Part shown: in pieces, positions 63,522-64,000 of the stretch | Position numbering within the stretch: position 1 is the first letter of the stretch | Layout of the letters: every line of letters begins with the position of its first letter | Assembly (NCBI RefSeq): GCF_002899715.1 | Contig: NZ_PPEK01000006.1 | Coordinates: 80,693 to 144,692, forward strand | Origin: Enteroscipio rubneri | GTDB taxonomy: Bacteria > Actinomycetota > Coriobacteriia > Coriobacteriales > Eggerthellaceae | Length of the DNA: 64,000 bases | Direction: 5' to 3' | Program-made: the position numbers and the translations under genes | The notes under the pieces: generated by a model | Told to the model about the DNA's origin: nothing | The model's database searches: none | What the model saw: the letters and a program-made list of their open reading frames with translations, nothing else

Positions 63522-64000
63522 TCAGTCCCGCTTGGTGCGGCGGCGCCTTCCTGCGGCAAGGCCGATGGCGAAGACGGCCGCTCCCGCCGTGCAAACGAGC
63601 AGATCGAGCAGGCCGCTGTCGCCGGTGGCGGGAAGCGCGGTCTTGGGTTGGAGCTTAGCCGATGGCTCGGGCTTGGACTTTTCGGGGCCAGCGGCGACGG
63701 CGAGGGTGCCAGGTTCGTATACAACCTGGTAGCACGCCTGGTTATCCACGGTTGCCCCGGCGATGGCGATGGTGCAGCTCCCGGCCGCCGTCGTATCGCC
63801 TACAATCGACAGGCGGGGTTCTTGGATGACGCGGTCGGAACCCACGAGCCCTTCGACGGTGTACTCAAGCGATGGGGGGGGGGTTACCCGCCGTCATCGA
63901 GGCGTTGAGCGCGCGGAAGGTGAGCGTCGGCTTGTCGATGGTGAAGTCGAACGCGGTCGAGCCCATGCATACGTGGCCCGGCGAGATTGCTATCGTCACC
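63522..64000 (-). pseudogene. Sortase-anchored surface protein, C-terminal end (LPATG), frame broken at a C10 run; 5' part outside window
   Basis: The frame is open from the window edge on the minus strand and reads FDFTIDKPTLTFRALNASMT then AGNPPP, an MBG/Ig-like beta domain. At the C10 run (63874-63883) it shifts and stops at once (ATC GCT TGA). After the run a second frame continues the same domain (SLEYTVEGLVGSDRV) to the end. It carries LPATGD, a hydrophobic segment and an RRRRTKR tail, a canonical cell-wall sorting signal. Nine C would make the two halves continuous. Either a phase-variable gene caught off, or a sequencing error. Confidence 0.8.
63874..63883 (-). repeat. C10 run (coding strand) in the LPATG surface protein
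   Basis: Ten G on the plus strand, ten C in the coding strand, inside codons for a short proline run. Nine or twelve would keep the frame. The off state ends three codons after the run, before the sorting signal. Confidence 0.88.

Overview
This window looks like a chromosomal stretch of a high-GC gut anaerobe of the Coriobacteriia, most likely Eggerthellaceae (Eggerthella/Gordonibacter-like). This rests on gene content, not a marker gene: a DmsABC-type molybdoenzyme operon with an MFS partner, a Tat-exported flavoprotein paired with a small multihaem cytochrome, a membrane-bound LuxR regulator, an Nramp-related transporter with an altered metal site, a 2-hydroxyacyl-CoA dehydratase cluster, and sortase-anchored surface proteins. 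I saw no rRNA, tRNA, CRISPR array, integrase or transposase gene.

Layout. 1-3 kb: glutamate/GABA antiporter (5' end outside the window) and glutamate decarboxylase, closed by a strong terminator. 3.1-5 kb: a 149-bp inverted-repeat element next to a DUF559-like nuclease gene, then an XRE membrane regulator. 5-12 kb: LysR, small ferredoxin, Mo-oxidoreductase/FeS/anchor operon and MFS transporter. 12-17.5 kb: DJ-1/PfpI protein, Nramp-related (probably Mg2+) transporter, zinc-type macrodomain hydrolase, PxpA and a LysR gene. 17.8-27.2 kb: an fld/had-like reductive 2-hydroxyacid operon (CoA transferase, dehydratase alpha/beta, activator, membrane protein, acyl-CoA dehydrogenase, CoA ligase, alpha/beta hydrolase). 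27.4-27.8 kb: a second inverted-repeat element and a 25-bp tandem repeat. 27.8-32.5 kb (minus): pxpBC-accBC-DUF1445. 32.7-38.1 kb: TauE-like permease, 12-TM LuxR divergent from a flavoprotein/cytochrome pair, and a universal stress protein. 38.3-42.8 kb: EAL protein, aminotransferase, polyferredoxin. 43-51 kb: a six-gene surface-polymer operon (VTC, DUF4956, CotH, GH-A-like hydrolase, HEAT-like, processive GT2). 51-64 kb: a surface-protein region in which two MalT-like LuxR paralogues are each divergent from a surface-protein transcription unit.

The most interesting region is 51-64 kb. Two of its three sortase-type proteins are interrupted exactly at poly-G/C runs (7 and 10 bases). A one-base contraction of either run restores an open frame into a C-terminal sorting signal. 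This suggests slipped-strand phase variation that switches the proteins between wall-anchored and truncated forms, although sequencing error in homopolymers must be excluded. The two regulator/surface-gene intergenic regions share a matched divergent promoter/operator layout. A third run, of 10 G, lies upstream of the macrodomain gene.

Metabolic themes are glutamate handling (5-oxoproline opening, decarboxylation, GABA exchange) and anaerobic reduction of organic acceptors (Mo-enzyme, flavoprotein/cytochrome, 2-hydroxyacyl-CoA pathway).
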